From positions 1 to 33,818 of the forward strand of contig LSSK01000445.1 in assembly GCA_001969505.1 (NCBI GenBank): a DNA stretch of 33,818 nucleotides. Reading direction: 5' to 3'. Within the stretch, counting starts at the first letter, position 1; each line of letters opens with the position of its first letter. The notes under the pieces were generated by a model. It was not told the DNA's origin. It saw only the letters and a program-made list of their open reading frames with translations, and ran no database searches. This DNA comes from Zancudomyces culisetae (lineage: Eukaryota; Kickxellomycota; Harpellomycetes; Harpellales; Legeriomycetaceae). Positions 10,658 to 22,066 of the stretch are shown here, piece after piece. A program made the position numbers and the translations under genes.

Positions 10658-13600
10658 TACTTTTGAATATTTATATATCCTTTTTTCTAAGACTCAAAGT
10701 TATTCTAAAACAATATCCAAAGCATTTAAAAACCAGAAAAACTTTTGGCTATTTATACATAAAATCAATCCTCACTTTTTTTTTTGTTTCTCTTTGGTGG
10801 TTATTTTTTGTAACAACCTGGTGTTTTTCTATTTCCTATTTACTATTTTCTGTGTTTTATTTTCTTTTTTGCATTTTCTTATTTTTCTGATTTTAAATGG
10901 TACTATGACCTTCCCCCTTTCCGATTTCAATTGTTCAATTTTAATGAATTTTCACTTATCCAAATGTTTAGCTGTTCCTTTTTCTTTAATTTTTTTCTCG
11001 GCCGATTATTTTTCATACTTATCTACTATCTTCCCCCCTCCCCTTACCCCTTATTACTTTGCCACTTTGTTTGTGGCATGTCAATGCATTTATTTTTTCT
11101 ATTTTTTTGCTTTTTTGTTTTGCTATTCCGCATTTAACCCTCCCCTTTATTTAGTACTGCATAAGTCAGTTGGTGTTTAAATGGTTCAGCATTATTTAGA
11201 AAGTCACATTTGTATTAAAACTATATTCTGTGATAGTATACGTAATAACTTAACCTTTTTCTATCCCTCCCCCGTCTCCCTCCTCTCCCTCCCACTCTTT
11301 CCTCCACTTACAAATTCAGGCAATTAAACAAATTGTCCGTAAAAATGAATAACACAGGTTATGTTTCCTATGCCACACTCACATTGATCTGTTTTTTTTT
11401 CACTTTAGTCACTTTTGGTTAGATAATTGGCGAATAATTTGGCTGTATTTTTTAATCTTATGGTGCTATTCTATTTTTACCCAATGATTATTGAAGAATT
11501 TACATTTTGTATAAACAATCAAACCAAATTTGTGATTTCGCTAAATTTGTCGCAACATGCTTTTCATCACATCAGTCCAGCAAATAACCACCTCATACAT
11601 TACCGCTTTTCTACAACTTTCCCCCATTCCGTTCTACTGTTCCGTTCATCCCATCATGTATAAAAAGTCAAAAAAATGCTTGTTAATTGTTCAGCTAATC
11701 CCACCTTTCCTACACGTATTAATCACCAGACTGGTTTTTTCTCTTTTGCTTTATAGTATTTTGTTAGCTGGCAGTATATTTTTGCAACAATTATCATCTG
11801 ATCATGTTAGATTGGTTTTTAGCTTTACTTATCTCTCCAATCTCTTTTATTCGCTACTGTTTTCCATTATACATTGGCTTTTTTTTTCATCAAATTATAT
11901 TAAAGCATTTTGAATACCTCAAACATTATGGCATTACTAATTTTCATGTGCTGCAAATGTTGCAACGCAAAACAATGTTAGGCTTTATTTTTCTGCACTT
12001 TTTAGAACCTGTTTATCAGGCATTTTAAAAATACAATGTGGTTTACGTTAATCTACCCCCTTTTTTTTCTTCACATTATTTTATAGATCTTGGGAAAACA
12101 GCTACCATTTTCTATTTAATTGGTTTAAAATACCATCCGCTCTCTCTCCTATCATAACAATCAGAGTTTGTACAGCTCTTATTTGGGTTTGCATAGCTCT
12201 GAAAAAAGCAAGATGACATTTTTAGTCAACTGCATATCGGGCAAGGCGTAAAAAAAACAAACATTATTATTCTTTCTCTAACATGCAAGTGCCTTTGCGA
12301 CCCCCAACCCTCCAATACCATCAACTTTGCGGTATATAACATGAATACACTCAACAATAAAATATGCTGGTACCTCAAAACTCTATATAAATACTCATAA
12401 AAGGTCCGTGTTTTTGGCAAGTACCAACCTACGCTCACGTTTCAAAACTCTCTATTTCCGTCTTTCGAATCGCGTCATCATTTTGTTCAGAGCTAATCAA
12501 AATTCAATCATAAATGTGGCTTTCTATTTTAAGCAAATAATAATTATTCATCGATTTTCTGCTTTTCCGGATTACGGTTTTTTTTCCCAGAAATAAAATT
12601 CTAAACTATATGCATTCAACATGGCTTGACTTCAAGGGAAAAAAAAATTAACAGATCCAACTCCACAATATAATTGTTGGCTTTTCCTCTGTACAATAAG
12701 TTTAGTAAATAAACATGACATAAAACACACAAATATATCATTAAACGAAGTTTTTTTTACACCAATAAGCGCATATACCGGAATTAACCCATGAAAAACC
12801 GGAGTTTACTGGCCAAACATGTGTATTATTCTCCAATTGAGCCTCGATCCCAAAATTATTCCCAACAAAACTATCAAATGCTTGAATACCTAACCCCCCA
12901 CCTCCCCGTGCTATAAAGGATTAACATGTTCTACTATTTGTGATCTTTCTGCTTTTGATGCTCATCTGCTCAAACGAAACCACAAATGTGAAAACATTAC
13001 TGGTTATAGCCTGTAACTCGTTTTTAAATGTGTTTCAACTTTCATCAGTATCACCATCCACTCAACGAAACATTGGGTATAAACATGCGTAGCCAGCTCC
13101 TTGAAAAAAAAACTATCGCAGCTATTCTGTCGACTCTTCTCACAAATCTACGCCTGGTACTGTTGATTTGTTTTTTAAGACATGGGTAAAATACTCATTG
13201 TTTAAGAACTTGCTCCAAAATACACTCATTCACAACTGGCTTGCAATTTTTGTCACTGTTTATAATACATTTGTTGAAATAATAAAAAGAAAAGTTTGAT
13301 AGTTGGTAGGATTACAAAAATAAAAATAAAAGTAGCCCGGAATAAAAAAAAGGGGGATGAGGGGAGTAGGAAGACCGAATAGCAAGAAGCAATCTATTTG
13401 TGGTTACAATTGATCTCACATTGATAAGGAAACATTTGTTTCAGTATTGTCACAATCCTTGCAAATAGTACCTCCCTCAAATTAGTAACCGAAAGTTAGT
13501 ATCACATGTGAAAGTGTGGCACAGTTTGTTCATGATAAAATTGCTCATACTGGTGAATCCAAACTTTCCTTAAAGCTATTAAAAGTATAATAAAATATCA

Positions 13601-13973
13601 TTTGCTGAGGTAAAATAAATAAAAATCGATTACTGGTAACAACTGAGGCCAAAACTACTCAGTTGAGTAGGTTTGGCAATGTGTGTAGTTAGTTACATAC
13701 CACATTTGAAGATTATGTAGTAGAAGTAAGTTGGTCTGGCTCTTAAGTGGGTAAATGGAGATGGAGGTTTTGATTAGTTAGTCCTTTTAATACCCAGCAC
13801 TGATAAGGTTTGGTATGAAATAAGTCTTTTTCTTGTTCGTTAAATGCAAGCATCGGTTAATAATATACATCATTTGTTCATAGCTAAAGAAATTTTTTAA
13901 AAAAATAACTAAATTGAAACAGTGGGGAATTAACTCAAAAAAAGAGGAAATGTATACCAGTGACAAAAATACA
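10658..13973. other. 3.3 kb spacer without a recognisable gene
   Basis: This is the longest gene-free stretch in the window, between the hexokinase 5' end and the esterase 3' end. The first 1.4 kb is strongly pyrimidine-rich on the plus strand (T-runs and C-rich tracts at 11033-11050 and 11265-11293). Plus-strand open frames here, such as 11557-11913 (118 codons), encode mostly hydrophobic residues as expected from such composition. A 41-codon frame at 12791-12916 has ordinary composition but nothing supports it. I found no tRNA-like B box and no exon chain. It may hold the hexokinase promoter, non-coding RNA or a decayed gene. Confidence 0.5.
11265..11293 (-). other. Potential G-quadruplex (C-rich on the plus strand)
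   Basis: C-runs of 3, 5, 3, 3 and 3 separated by loops of 1, 4, 6 and 1 bases. Quadruplex-capable on the minus strand, which is the coding strand of the hexokinase starting about 600 bases away. Confidence 0.55.
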
Positions 13974-15215
13974 CTAGGCTCTGCAACCAAGTCTTATGTA
14001 GCTTGAGAATCGAATTGTTGAGTAGGCTGGAATTTTTGATGGACCTGTGATATAGACTGGAGACGATGTAGTTGATAGCAAAGCACCCTCATAAGTTGGT
14101 GATTGCCAGGCTGAAGCATATGCCGCTGCTACTTCATTGGCGACTCTTGCAATGGCTGCGGCATCATGAGCAGACCTAACTACTTTATAACTTGGTACAT
14201 TGGTAACTCCAGTAGTGAAGGAGTCTGCGATGAACAGTGGGTTGTTTGAAGTAGAGATATCATCAATCTTGTAGGCTGAGATCAATCCAAGCACAGAATC
14301 TGTTGTAATAGTAAACTTTTCATCCAGCAAAATGCTTCTTGCTGCAGCCCCTACAAGAGCGTGTACTTTTGTAGTTGGGTGGATATCATCCATAAATGCA
14401 TATTTGCTGGAGTCTGTGCATGCAGAAATTAATGATCCATCTGTATTTGTTACAGAGCACGGTGAAGTGGTATTTTTGAGCCCCATTGCGGCGCTTACTA
14501 TCGGGTTCTGAAGTTGGTACACAAGTCCGAAAAAGTCCAGCACTCTTATATACTCAAGATCTAGCCCTTTATTTTGTGTAAACTGTGAGATAAAAACCTG
14601 CGTTTTGGTGTTTATAGCTGTTATAAACGTGACAAGCTGTTGACGCAATGGTGCTGGAAAGGTGAAAGCTCTAGCACTTGATGAAATGTCTGGTATATTC
14701 GATACTAGTATTCTTTTGTAACCCATGTCTGTCAAGCGCGAAATAGATGACCCAATGCTTGAGGCTATTGATGATGAATAGGTATCAAGATCCACAGCTC
14801 CACTGGATAAACCGCTAAGCCCATCTAGGACGTCATTACCTCCGATTTCAATGGCTGCTATGTCGTTTGATAGTACTGCCTTTGAAAAGAGCCCATGAAA
14901 TGTACTATTGAACATCCCAATTTGTTTGTAAGCGTCGGGGACTGTGATTTTAATATTGTCAAAAAGCTCTATTCCTGTGTTGTTCGATGTTGCACCACCA
15001 TAAGCATAGTTAATCAAAGTTGATCCACTCCATTTTGCGAGATACTCATTCCACACTGGTCCGTTTGAGAATCTTCCCATCCACCACTGTACACCATTGG
15101 TTAGTGGTTGGGTGAAGAGATTTCCGATGTCAGAAAGGCTGTTTCCAAATACTATAAGTCTGTTACCAACATTTGCTTTAACTGCAGGGTAAAGCCTGAT
15201 ACAACTACTGTACAT
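13974..15215 (-). CDS. GDSL-family esterase/lipase
   Basis: SGNH/GDSL hydrolase of 413 residues resembling fungal secreted carbohydrate esterases and lipases. Block I is FGNSLSD with catalytic Ser26; the Asp usually preceding the Ser is Asn here. Block II Gly lies in YAYGGATSN, block III is GGNDV, and block V is DDIHPTT with the catalytic Asp and His. The substrate cannot be told. The in-frame N-terminus (MYSSCIRLYPAVKA) is not a signal peptide. Another ATG at 15235, in a different frame, starts MLTKYIICTVVVSG, which looks exactly like one and overlaps the gene start. One missing base in the GGG run at 15187-15189 would explain this, so the gene may be frameshifted or carry a sequence error. 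The rest of the frame is intact. Confidence 0.88.
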   Translation of the reverse strand: MYSSCIRLYPAVKANVGNRLIVFGNSLSDIGNLFTQPLTNGVQWWMGRFSNGPVWNEYLAKWSGSTLINYAYGGATSNNTGIELFDNIKITVPDAYKQIGMFNSTFHGLFSKAVLSNDIAAIEIGGNDVLDGLSGLSSGAVDLDTYSSSIASSIGSSISRLTDMGYKRILVSNIPDISSSARAFTFPAPLRQQLVTFITAINTKTQVFISQFTQNKGLDLEYIRVLDFFGLVYQLQNPIVSAAMGLKNTTSPCSVTNTDGSLISACTDSSKYAFMDDIHPTTKVHALVGAAARSILLDEKFTITTDSVLGLISAYKIDDISTSNNPLFIADSFTTGVTNVPSYKVVRSAHDAAAIARVANEVAAAYASAWQSPTYEGALLSTTSSPVYITGPSKIPAYSTIRFSSYIRLGCRA

Positions 15216-15235
15216 ATGATGTATTTTGTTAGCAT

Positions 15236-17222
15236 TTTAGTATTGGACTTTAATTAAAGACCGCGATATTTTAAGACTAACGCTATCAAAAAGATTGTTA
15301 AAAATGAATAGATGGATGTAACAAAAACATTTTTTGTGAGTCCTATTTTTTGGGTGTGAGGTGTTTAATTATATCACGGACAAGCAGCTTTTCAACAAGC
15401 CCACGTACCCAATATTTAACAATAAACAATTGAACCATGACTGAAGTTGAATTGAAAAACGGTTTGTTTGATTGTACACAAGTTTTTTTCTTCTTATTAT
15501 TCCAAACTGCAGCTATAAGCGATAGTTCAAAAATAATAATAGTTAGCATTAAAACATAATTTGAAGAATAAATGCGCATCGTTTTATTGAAAAATAATGT
15601 GTTTCATGTGTAGTTTGTTTATTCACTAAAATATTCCCTAAATCCTATATAGATTATTTAAATACTAAACTTTGGGGTTTATCAAAGTTATTAGGTTACT
15701 AGATTAGAATAAATACAATGCAGTTATGTGTCTCATTATTGTTAGTACTGTTGTTGATGCTATACCATAATCCTATATTTCAGTTAATGTAGGGTATAGT
15801 GAAGCTAGTTGAGTTAAACCTAACTATTTGATTCACAATATTTTACATGCACTCATCTTTGTACGTAATATACGTCTTTAGGCTTCTGAGAAAACACATT
15901 AGCTTAAATAAAAAGACTTGTTTCTTATTTTATATCAAAAAAGTTGCCTTATTCTTGCTGTGCTGTTAGTGATTACCAAAAGTGGTGGTAATTTTAACAT
16001 GAAAAAGAGATGTTTTCAGCGGTTTAGGAGCGGGAGTGGATATTGTAATGATGTTATGCTAGATCAGAAACGTTGACTATATACATTCAAGGTGATTCAT
16101 CTATTCTCCGCGTTTATTTTACTTTACTCTAATATGTATATGGCTCATGCAATGACCACAAGTTAAGATTAGCACAAAGCCGTACTTATTATATAATTTT
16201 TGATGAGTGTAGTTTGGTATAATAAGTTGTACCATAAACACAACGCAGGAAGGGGGGTTGTTTTAGATATCAAGACAGGAAATACGTTTTTTACATACGA
16301 CAAAACAAATATATGATACAATGCTCATGTAATATCGTTACAATTGCAATTCTTATAGCTGTTATATGCCATCATATACTCTGGTTCGCTCTCTTAACCC
16401 TTTTTTGTACAATCAAACTATAACATTTATATAGCTACAGATTTTGTATTTCAGGAATAGTCAGTAAGTGACTACCGGTTTCGTTCAATCCTCTAAAAGG
16501 GGCTCAAAGGAAAAGCACAGTACCTCGTCTTCCTTAGAACTTTAAAGAGCGCGTTAGATAAATCAGTAGGTAATATTCTTTTACACCACCCGAGTCAACC
16601 ATTGCTTTAGACCAACCCAAATTGCCATACTCCACCTCCCTCCCCCACACTTTCCTTGAAATCGGTCTACATTTAATATATCATAGTATCTACGATATGT
16701 CTCATTTTTCTGATGGCACCGAACGCATGGCCACCTTATTATTTTCTGTTATTCCAATAAACCATGCCTTTATAAGACTATAAAGGGGATATTGATACAA
16801 TATCCAGCATCTGGACTCAGTTCCACACCCTTCTACAGTACAAAGCCGACCGTTTTATTATCTAACTTTCAAACAGCCTTCTTAGCCGCCTCTTTCCGAG
16901 AGAATTTACCGGAGTTGAGACAAAAGCGATTCATTCACCTCGATCTAAGCCCATCATTTGCATGATATTTAAGAGTTGTACATTCAGTTTTTTAGCCCAT
17001 ACCTTGATAAATGCTTCACAAAAAAAAATTTTTCTTTTTTGCTACTTTCTAATTGGTGAATTTGGCGTATCAAAGAACCTACATAAAAGCAAATTTTTAC
17101 CAGATTAAACAGCGCCTTACCTACATCAAAAAAAATAATCGACAACACTATCAGCATTCACACCCGTTTCGAGTCGACTTTTTCTGTTGAATATTCAAAA
17201 TCAAGTGTTTGAAGAGTAAATA
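15236..17222. other. Spacer between the esterase and mS33 genes, no firm gene
   Basis: This divergent 2 kb spacer should hold the promoters of the esterase (left) and mS33 (right). A minus-strand open frame at 15343-15579 (78 codons) has a hydrophobic N-terminal segment (LMLTIIIFELSLIAAV) and a basic C-terminus. It could be a small membrane protein but has no recognisable family. Nothing else is evident; C-rich and G-rich tracts lie at 16630-16646 and 16252-16257. Confidence 0.5.
15343..15579 (-). CDS. Hypothetical small membrane or secreted protein (doubtful)
   Basis: A 78-codon frame starting ATG at 15579. Residues about 9-25 are hydrophobic and could be a signal anchor, followed by a Lys-rich stretch and a mixed basic C-terminus ending LTPKK. 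Its composition is a little less biased than neighbouring chance frames, the only support for it. It lies 128 bases beyond the possible upstream start of the esterase, same strand. I recognise no family, and it may be chance. Confidence 0.2.
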   Translation of the reverse strand: MRIYSSNYVLMLTIIIFELSLIAAVWNNKKKKTCVQSNKPFFNSTSVMVQLFIVKYWVRGLVEKLLVRDIIKHLTPKK

Positions 17223-17679
17223 ATGAATGCAGCAATAAAGGCAAAAAAACTAGAGATAGCCAAGCTATCGGCAAACATCTTTGGAAACTTCTTCAACCCC
17301 ACAAATGCACGCTCTGGCGGTCGAATCCTAAGAAAAAAGCCATATGGTTCCAAAATTGGATCGTACTACTTGACCCCAGAGGAGATTCAGTATGCCAGAA
17401 TCAGAAACTTTAAGGCTTTGTTCAAAGATTCGGATAGCAAGCCTGTTGATTATCTCGAAATAGAGAGATTAAATAGAGTTGAACAGATGAAGAAGAGAGG
17501 AAAGGGTGCCCCACGCAAAAGTAAGATTTTTCTTTTTTCATCACTTTTACTGCCTTTTACATTTTGAATGATTATTTACATTGCAACGCGTATATGCAGA
17601 GTATATACAAATGATTTAACGTATTATTCACTTGCATGAATTAGAAACCGAAAGCGAGCCTAAGAAGGGAAAGAAATAA
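17223..17679 (+). CDS. Mitochondrial small-subunit ribosomal protein mS33 (MRPS33/Rsm27)
   Basis: Component of the mitochondrial ribosome small subunit. Exon 1 is 17223-17520, the intron is 17521-17644 (gtaaga...ttag), and exon 2 is 17645-17679. The joined protein has 110 residues, a usual family length. Family features are the N-terminal helix (KLEIAKLSANIFGN), the NPTNARSGGRILRKK segment, SYYLTPEEI, and the highly basic C-terminal KRGKGAPRKK signature, which the splice junction completes. Without splicing the frame would end in a hydrophobic run translated from the intron, so the intron is well supported. The gene is convergent with the OSBP homologue, with 279 bases between stop codons. 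Confidence 0.88.
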
Positions 17680-17958
17680 ATCACACAACAAGAATGTATA
17701 ATAAGGGATAACATCATTATGATATTTACCAGTACTACACTAGATTCCCTTCATTTCAGGTAGATTTACAAACAAAAAATTTGTTTTTAGCTTGGATTTA
17801 CAAAGTTTTATCGCACTTAAGGGGGGAAATATAATATAAAAACGAAAGTAGAAAGGGTGGGAAACCTCAAAATAACGAAAAATAAAAAAAATGAAGGGTA
17901 ATTCTAGCCATTCATCAGCGTACATTTGTGTATTTGTATCAAACAGTTTAAGTCTCTG
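17680..17958. other. Convergent 3' UTR spacer between mS33 and the OSBP homologue
   Basis: Only 279 bases separate the two stop codons. A G-run lies at about 17821-17826. A 61-codon minus-strand frame here lies within the expected 3' UTRs and is not convincing. Confidence 0.5.
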
Positions 17959-19728
17959 CTAATTCGGAATTTCATTCTCACAAAGACAAACCGAGTTATG
18001 GGGGATATTTACAAGCTCGTTATCAACTTTTTTTGGGTATATATAATCTTCAACAGCCTCTTCTTTAGAGCAATCTGCTGGGAAACTACAAATAAATAGA
18101 GAAAGAAATTCTAATATTCATGGATTTTTGCGTGGTAACGTTAAGTTTGGAATTTACACCTTTTGCTCTCTATCTCCCCTCCTCCCCCCAGTAAAAAAAA
18201 TTTACATGTGATATATTTGAGACTAATATATGGCTGGTAAGAAAGGTTTAGTTTGATGAACTTACTTGTACATATCAAATAATGGTCCAAACCTTCCGTC
18301 TTTACCAAGACAAAAGAATTTTGGCTTAAACTTTATTCCTTTTTCTTTTGCAATCTTAACTTCATGTCTTTGTTTGTCCTCAATTTTGGATTTTTCTCTT
18401 GTGGCTGAAGTCAAGTCGTCATTTTTGATGGCAATAGATACTTGATCCCATTTTCTATTATGAGTATTACATTTTGTTATCAGTGAAAGCGTAATTGTAG
18501 TTGAAAAATACAGCTATATTTAATATTTCAGGCTCACGTTTGTGCACAAAGTAGAGCTATAACATCCGAAAAAAATAATTACCTTCTAGATTCATTTTCT
18601 TCCTGCATCTCTATTGGATTAACAATGAGTGGAGTCCGGTGTTCGGCCTTTGAATCAAAAAGGACCTCTGGTGCAGCCTTTTGTTTCCCTTCAACAGGCT
18701 ATTTGTTATACAAAAATTAAGGGTTCTATCATCAAAGAGGTCTTGAAATAAAAAAAGTTAGAGAGAGAGGAGAGGATGTGATGGAATTAAATGAGAAGCC
18801 TTTTGAAATAACCAATTTGATACCAATGACTTACAGTGTAATGCATTACATGCTGCCAGTCGCCCGTAACTTCATACAGCACTTTATTTGTTGATATCCT
18901 TTTGATCTTTCCAGCAATCTTGTTGTGTTTACCACCCAATAATCCCTAGTGAACAAATATAATTATTAAAGTTATACTTTGAATCTTCGAACGAGTATAA
19001 AATAATTAGGCTTTATGTTTGAGTAAAAGTAAATCAAAAATAGCACATACCTTTACTTTGAAATCCACTTCAAATATCAGATCACTCTTTTCACACTTGA
19101 AATAGGATTTTCCACCAATCTCTAAAATCATCTTTCCAAAGAATATGCCTCTTGCATACATATTTGGGTAACTTAACTCATATCTCTCATCCCATTTCTC
19201 CAGATATACTTTAGTCAATCCATTCAGCACTACTCCCACGCTGTTTCCATAGAATCTACTTTTTGGCCTCAGATCACCGTGTATGTGTATCCCCTCTTGT
19301 GGACATGTGTAATAAAAGGCTGTCATTGGTGGGTGGTGTGATACTTGCTCAGATATAAAATAAGCCTTTGTATCCTTTTCAACTTCGTAAGAACCTCTGA
19401 AAAACTCCCCTAGTACTGGATTATATGGTTTCTTTACACCCCTTGGGTGAATATGCCAGCCAGACATGTACGACTTTACTGCAATCAAAAATCTTTGAAC
19501 AGGATCCTCTGTTCTGTTTGCAGCCAACATCACGTCAGGATGTGACATAAAATCTGTTATGCGCTCAGTAAAGCTCCTAGGCTCAAGAACAAAGGTCGGC
19601 AGTGTGACTTTAGACAGGTCCATGCTGGTCCCTACCTGAGTCAAAATACTGACTATGATACTTCGCGATTCCTCTCCCAGTTCCTCCTCATTATCTCGAT
19701 TATCGAAACGGTGTGCTGCCTTTGTCAT
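17959..19728 (-). CDS. Oxysterol-binding protein homologue, Osh6/Osh7 type
   Basis: Lipid-transfer protein made of the ORD domain only. Yeast Osh6/7 exchange phosphatidylserine for PI4P at ER-plasma membrane contacts. Five exons: 19728-19051, 18945-18835, 18698-18583, 18454-18266, 18085-17959; all junctions are GT-AG and phases agree, giving 406 residues. Landmarks are the lid/start LPTFVLE (43-49), KKPYNPVLGE (99-108), and the family signature SEQVSHHPP (126-134) whose His pair binds PI4P. Others are PKSRFYGNS (155-163), the LFDSKAEHRTPL segment, and an ESRRKWDQV segment completed by the exon 3/4 junction. Resemblance to Osh6 continues through the C-terminal helix. Intron 4 contains a C-rich tract near 18175-18190. 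No PH or ankyrin domain is present, which fits the short Osh class. Confidence 0.93.
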
Positions 19729-22066
19729 ACTTTTGTCTTTTTTGTGTTTGTCAGCTATTTTCGTGTACCTTTCACCTTTTATTTTCTTGTTTTCTTAGCA
19801 GTCAAACCAGAATAGTGCTATATTCTTTTTTTTAATTGCTTTCTGCCGCAGTAGGATTTGTGGTTGGGAAATTGCAAAAAGCGTTATATAAGTATGACTG
19901 TTTTAAGGTTTGCAATATCTAGCCTGCTATTAGGTGAATTGTACATAGTATTTTCTTTTATGAAACAGATTTCACTTCCCGCATTGAAATTATCTGTAGC
20001 TCTATTTTCAGCCTGCTCCTGTTTTTAGGCGAAGGCAGGTTATGTAATAATTTTTGTGATGCGCTTATTTTTTTCTCGTTTTATTTACACGAAGATTAAA
20101 ACGCATGAATTAACACAGGTTGTGGCATATAAAATTTTGTTTCTCAGGTGGATTGGTAATCAACAATGGTTTATCCAGGCCTGTTTTCCATTATTTTACG
20201 GTTAAGATTTTTCAGTCCTCACGCGGATTTGCCACATTTTATTTTTTTTGTTTAATTCTACTTTACTTTATTTTTTACCATATGTGAGATTTTTGGCCAA
20301 TAAGAAAGTCACGTTCACCTGGTATTAAATAGCTTCAACACTATTGAATAATTTGCTATATCTTTGCTCCATTTATCTTTGTGCAAACTAACTGATGTTT
20401 ATTGTGGTTTGAAAATACGTTTTATCTGCTCAGCTCATGTTAAAGCGGGAATTATTCAGTTTTCTAAAAAAAACAAATACTCAACAAAAAAAACCGAATC
20501 AGAAAATCGTCACACACAACGTTTTCTCAGAGTTTTTCTAGACGATCGAACAGTTTTATTCAATGACAACTTTCCTATGCAAGTCAAAAGGAATGTAACA
20601 ATACAAAGAAGGTGATTCAGTAGCTTCGATGAGGGGATATGTTCGTAATACTGCTGCATCTCTCCTTTTTTTGACCTGTTTAATCTAGTTTTGATTTTCA
20701 ATTCTTAGGCTGCACCGTCCATTAACATGTTGAAGTTTTTTTTGGCAATCCCATTGGTCGTTGACAGATGAGAGTTAAATGGGTTGTGAATGCTGTTTAA
20801 TTGTTCGTGTGGGAAACAGAGATTACTATGGGCAAAGCCTGATTATTGGCCGGCCACCTGTATTAACATTCTTAAAAGAAAAGCCATTTTACAAAATGTG
20901 GTGAGAAAAAACAGCTGGTATAACGGGAATGTATTAATAAAACCAAGGGCGTTACACCCTTACTCCCTTACTCTCATAACCTGCTATTGGCATATTTTTC
21001 ACGCGGCTGTTTTTATTTAGAAACAGAGAAAAGAGAAAAGAGAAAAAATTGGTTGGATGACACCTACTACTTTTCTTATGCTTGTATACACAAACATGTA
21101 ATAGGGATTCCATGCTTATTAGACGAAATGCAATGGGTTACAAAGGTGCTTAAATATGCGGTTTTACATGTGCGCATTTGAAAATGATTTCCACAGTATA
21201 ACCAGAACCAATTTTCCACTTATGCATTTATTAGCTAGTACAAATCTAGGAAAATTCAACAAGTCTTGGTGTTTATACTCCGATACAGCAAAAATGCCAA
21301 CTAAAGAACCCTTTCCTAAAAATAAAATTATCCGGGTAAATACTATACTGTATGAATTAAGAGCGAAAGTTTTTTTTTGTTTGCATGAGAGCCTCAATAT
21401 CCATATTTACTCGTTCGTTCGTCATAACGAATTAACAGTTGAACGAGTGTTATAAGTGCAAATTATAGGCAGTGGCATACGTCTCTTTCTTCACCATTAT
21501 CGCCGTATTCCAGCTTCAGAAATAGCCCGAGGAAAAGGCACTCTGAGAATATCACCAAGTTGCTGAACAAATTTCTGATGTTTTTTTTTCAGCTATAGCA
21601 ATTTGGTATTAGGGCTACAGTAGTCATCAAACTGTCAAAGAAATGAGAGCATAACGCAGTTGATTTTTTTTACAGGGTATTGTAAACTATCCTTGTTTCA
21701 CTTTTTCTTTAAAGTTCGAAAATTATTGTGACTGAGATTAAAGGCGTATCTGTTAATTTGCTGCATAAATGGCCATAAATTGTCGATTAGTAATCAATTG
21801 TTTCCCCCATTTCGAAAATTGCAGATCAACACACCAAAGAGGGATAACATGCTAGCTTTTGCATGTTTTGAAAAACTGACCGAAAAAGGCATTGGATGTG
21901 GCACCTTCTATATGATAGACAAGAAAAAAACTTTGAAAAGTATAAAAGGAGAAACCAAGTTCAAACTCTTACTCTTTTCCAAAAATAACAGTCCTAGGTA
22001 AACTGTACTTTGGATACAACAAAAAAAAGAAAAGAAAAGAAATATTCTCAAGGAACGATTTCAAAA
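19729..22066. other. 2.3 kb spacer, no recognisable gene
   Basis: This lies between the divergent OSBP homologue and glutathione transferase genes. Several plus-strand open frames of 60-100 codons (20364-20615, 20790-21020, 21156-21455, 21780-22001) have fairly ordinary composition but no recognisable domain, and I could not join them into a gene. They could be relics of a decayed gene. The right end holds a good TATA candidate for the transferase. Confidence 0.45.
21941..21948 (+). promoter_or_regulatory. Candidate TATA box of the glutathione transferase gene
   Basis: TATAAAAG lies 126 bases before the ATG at 22067, with a pyrimidine-rich TCAAACTCTTACTC-type stretch about 20-30 bases downstream that could hold the transcription start. 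The placement is plausible but unproven. Confidence 0.4.

Noticed and set aside
10029-11180. 383-codon plus-strand open frame
   Set aside because: Its first half is antisense to hexokinase and the rest is pyrimidine-rich spacer; the translation has no domain.
11557-11913. 118-codon hydrophobic frame that could be a membrane protein
   Set aside because: T/C-rich non-coding DNA always translates to Leu/Ile/Phe/Ser-rich sequence; no charged loops, family or promoter support it.
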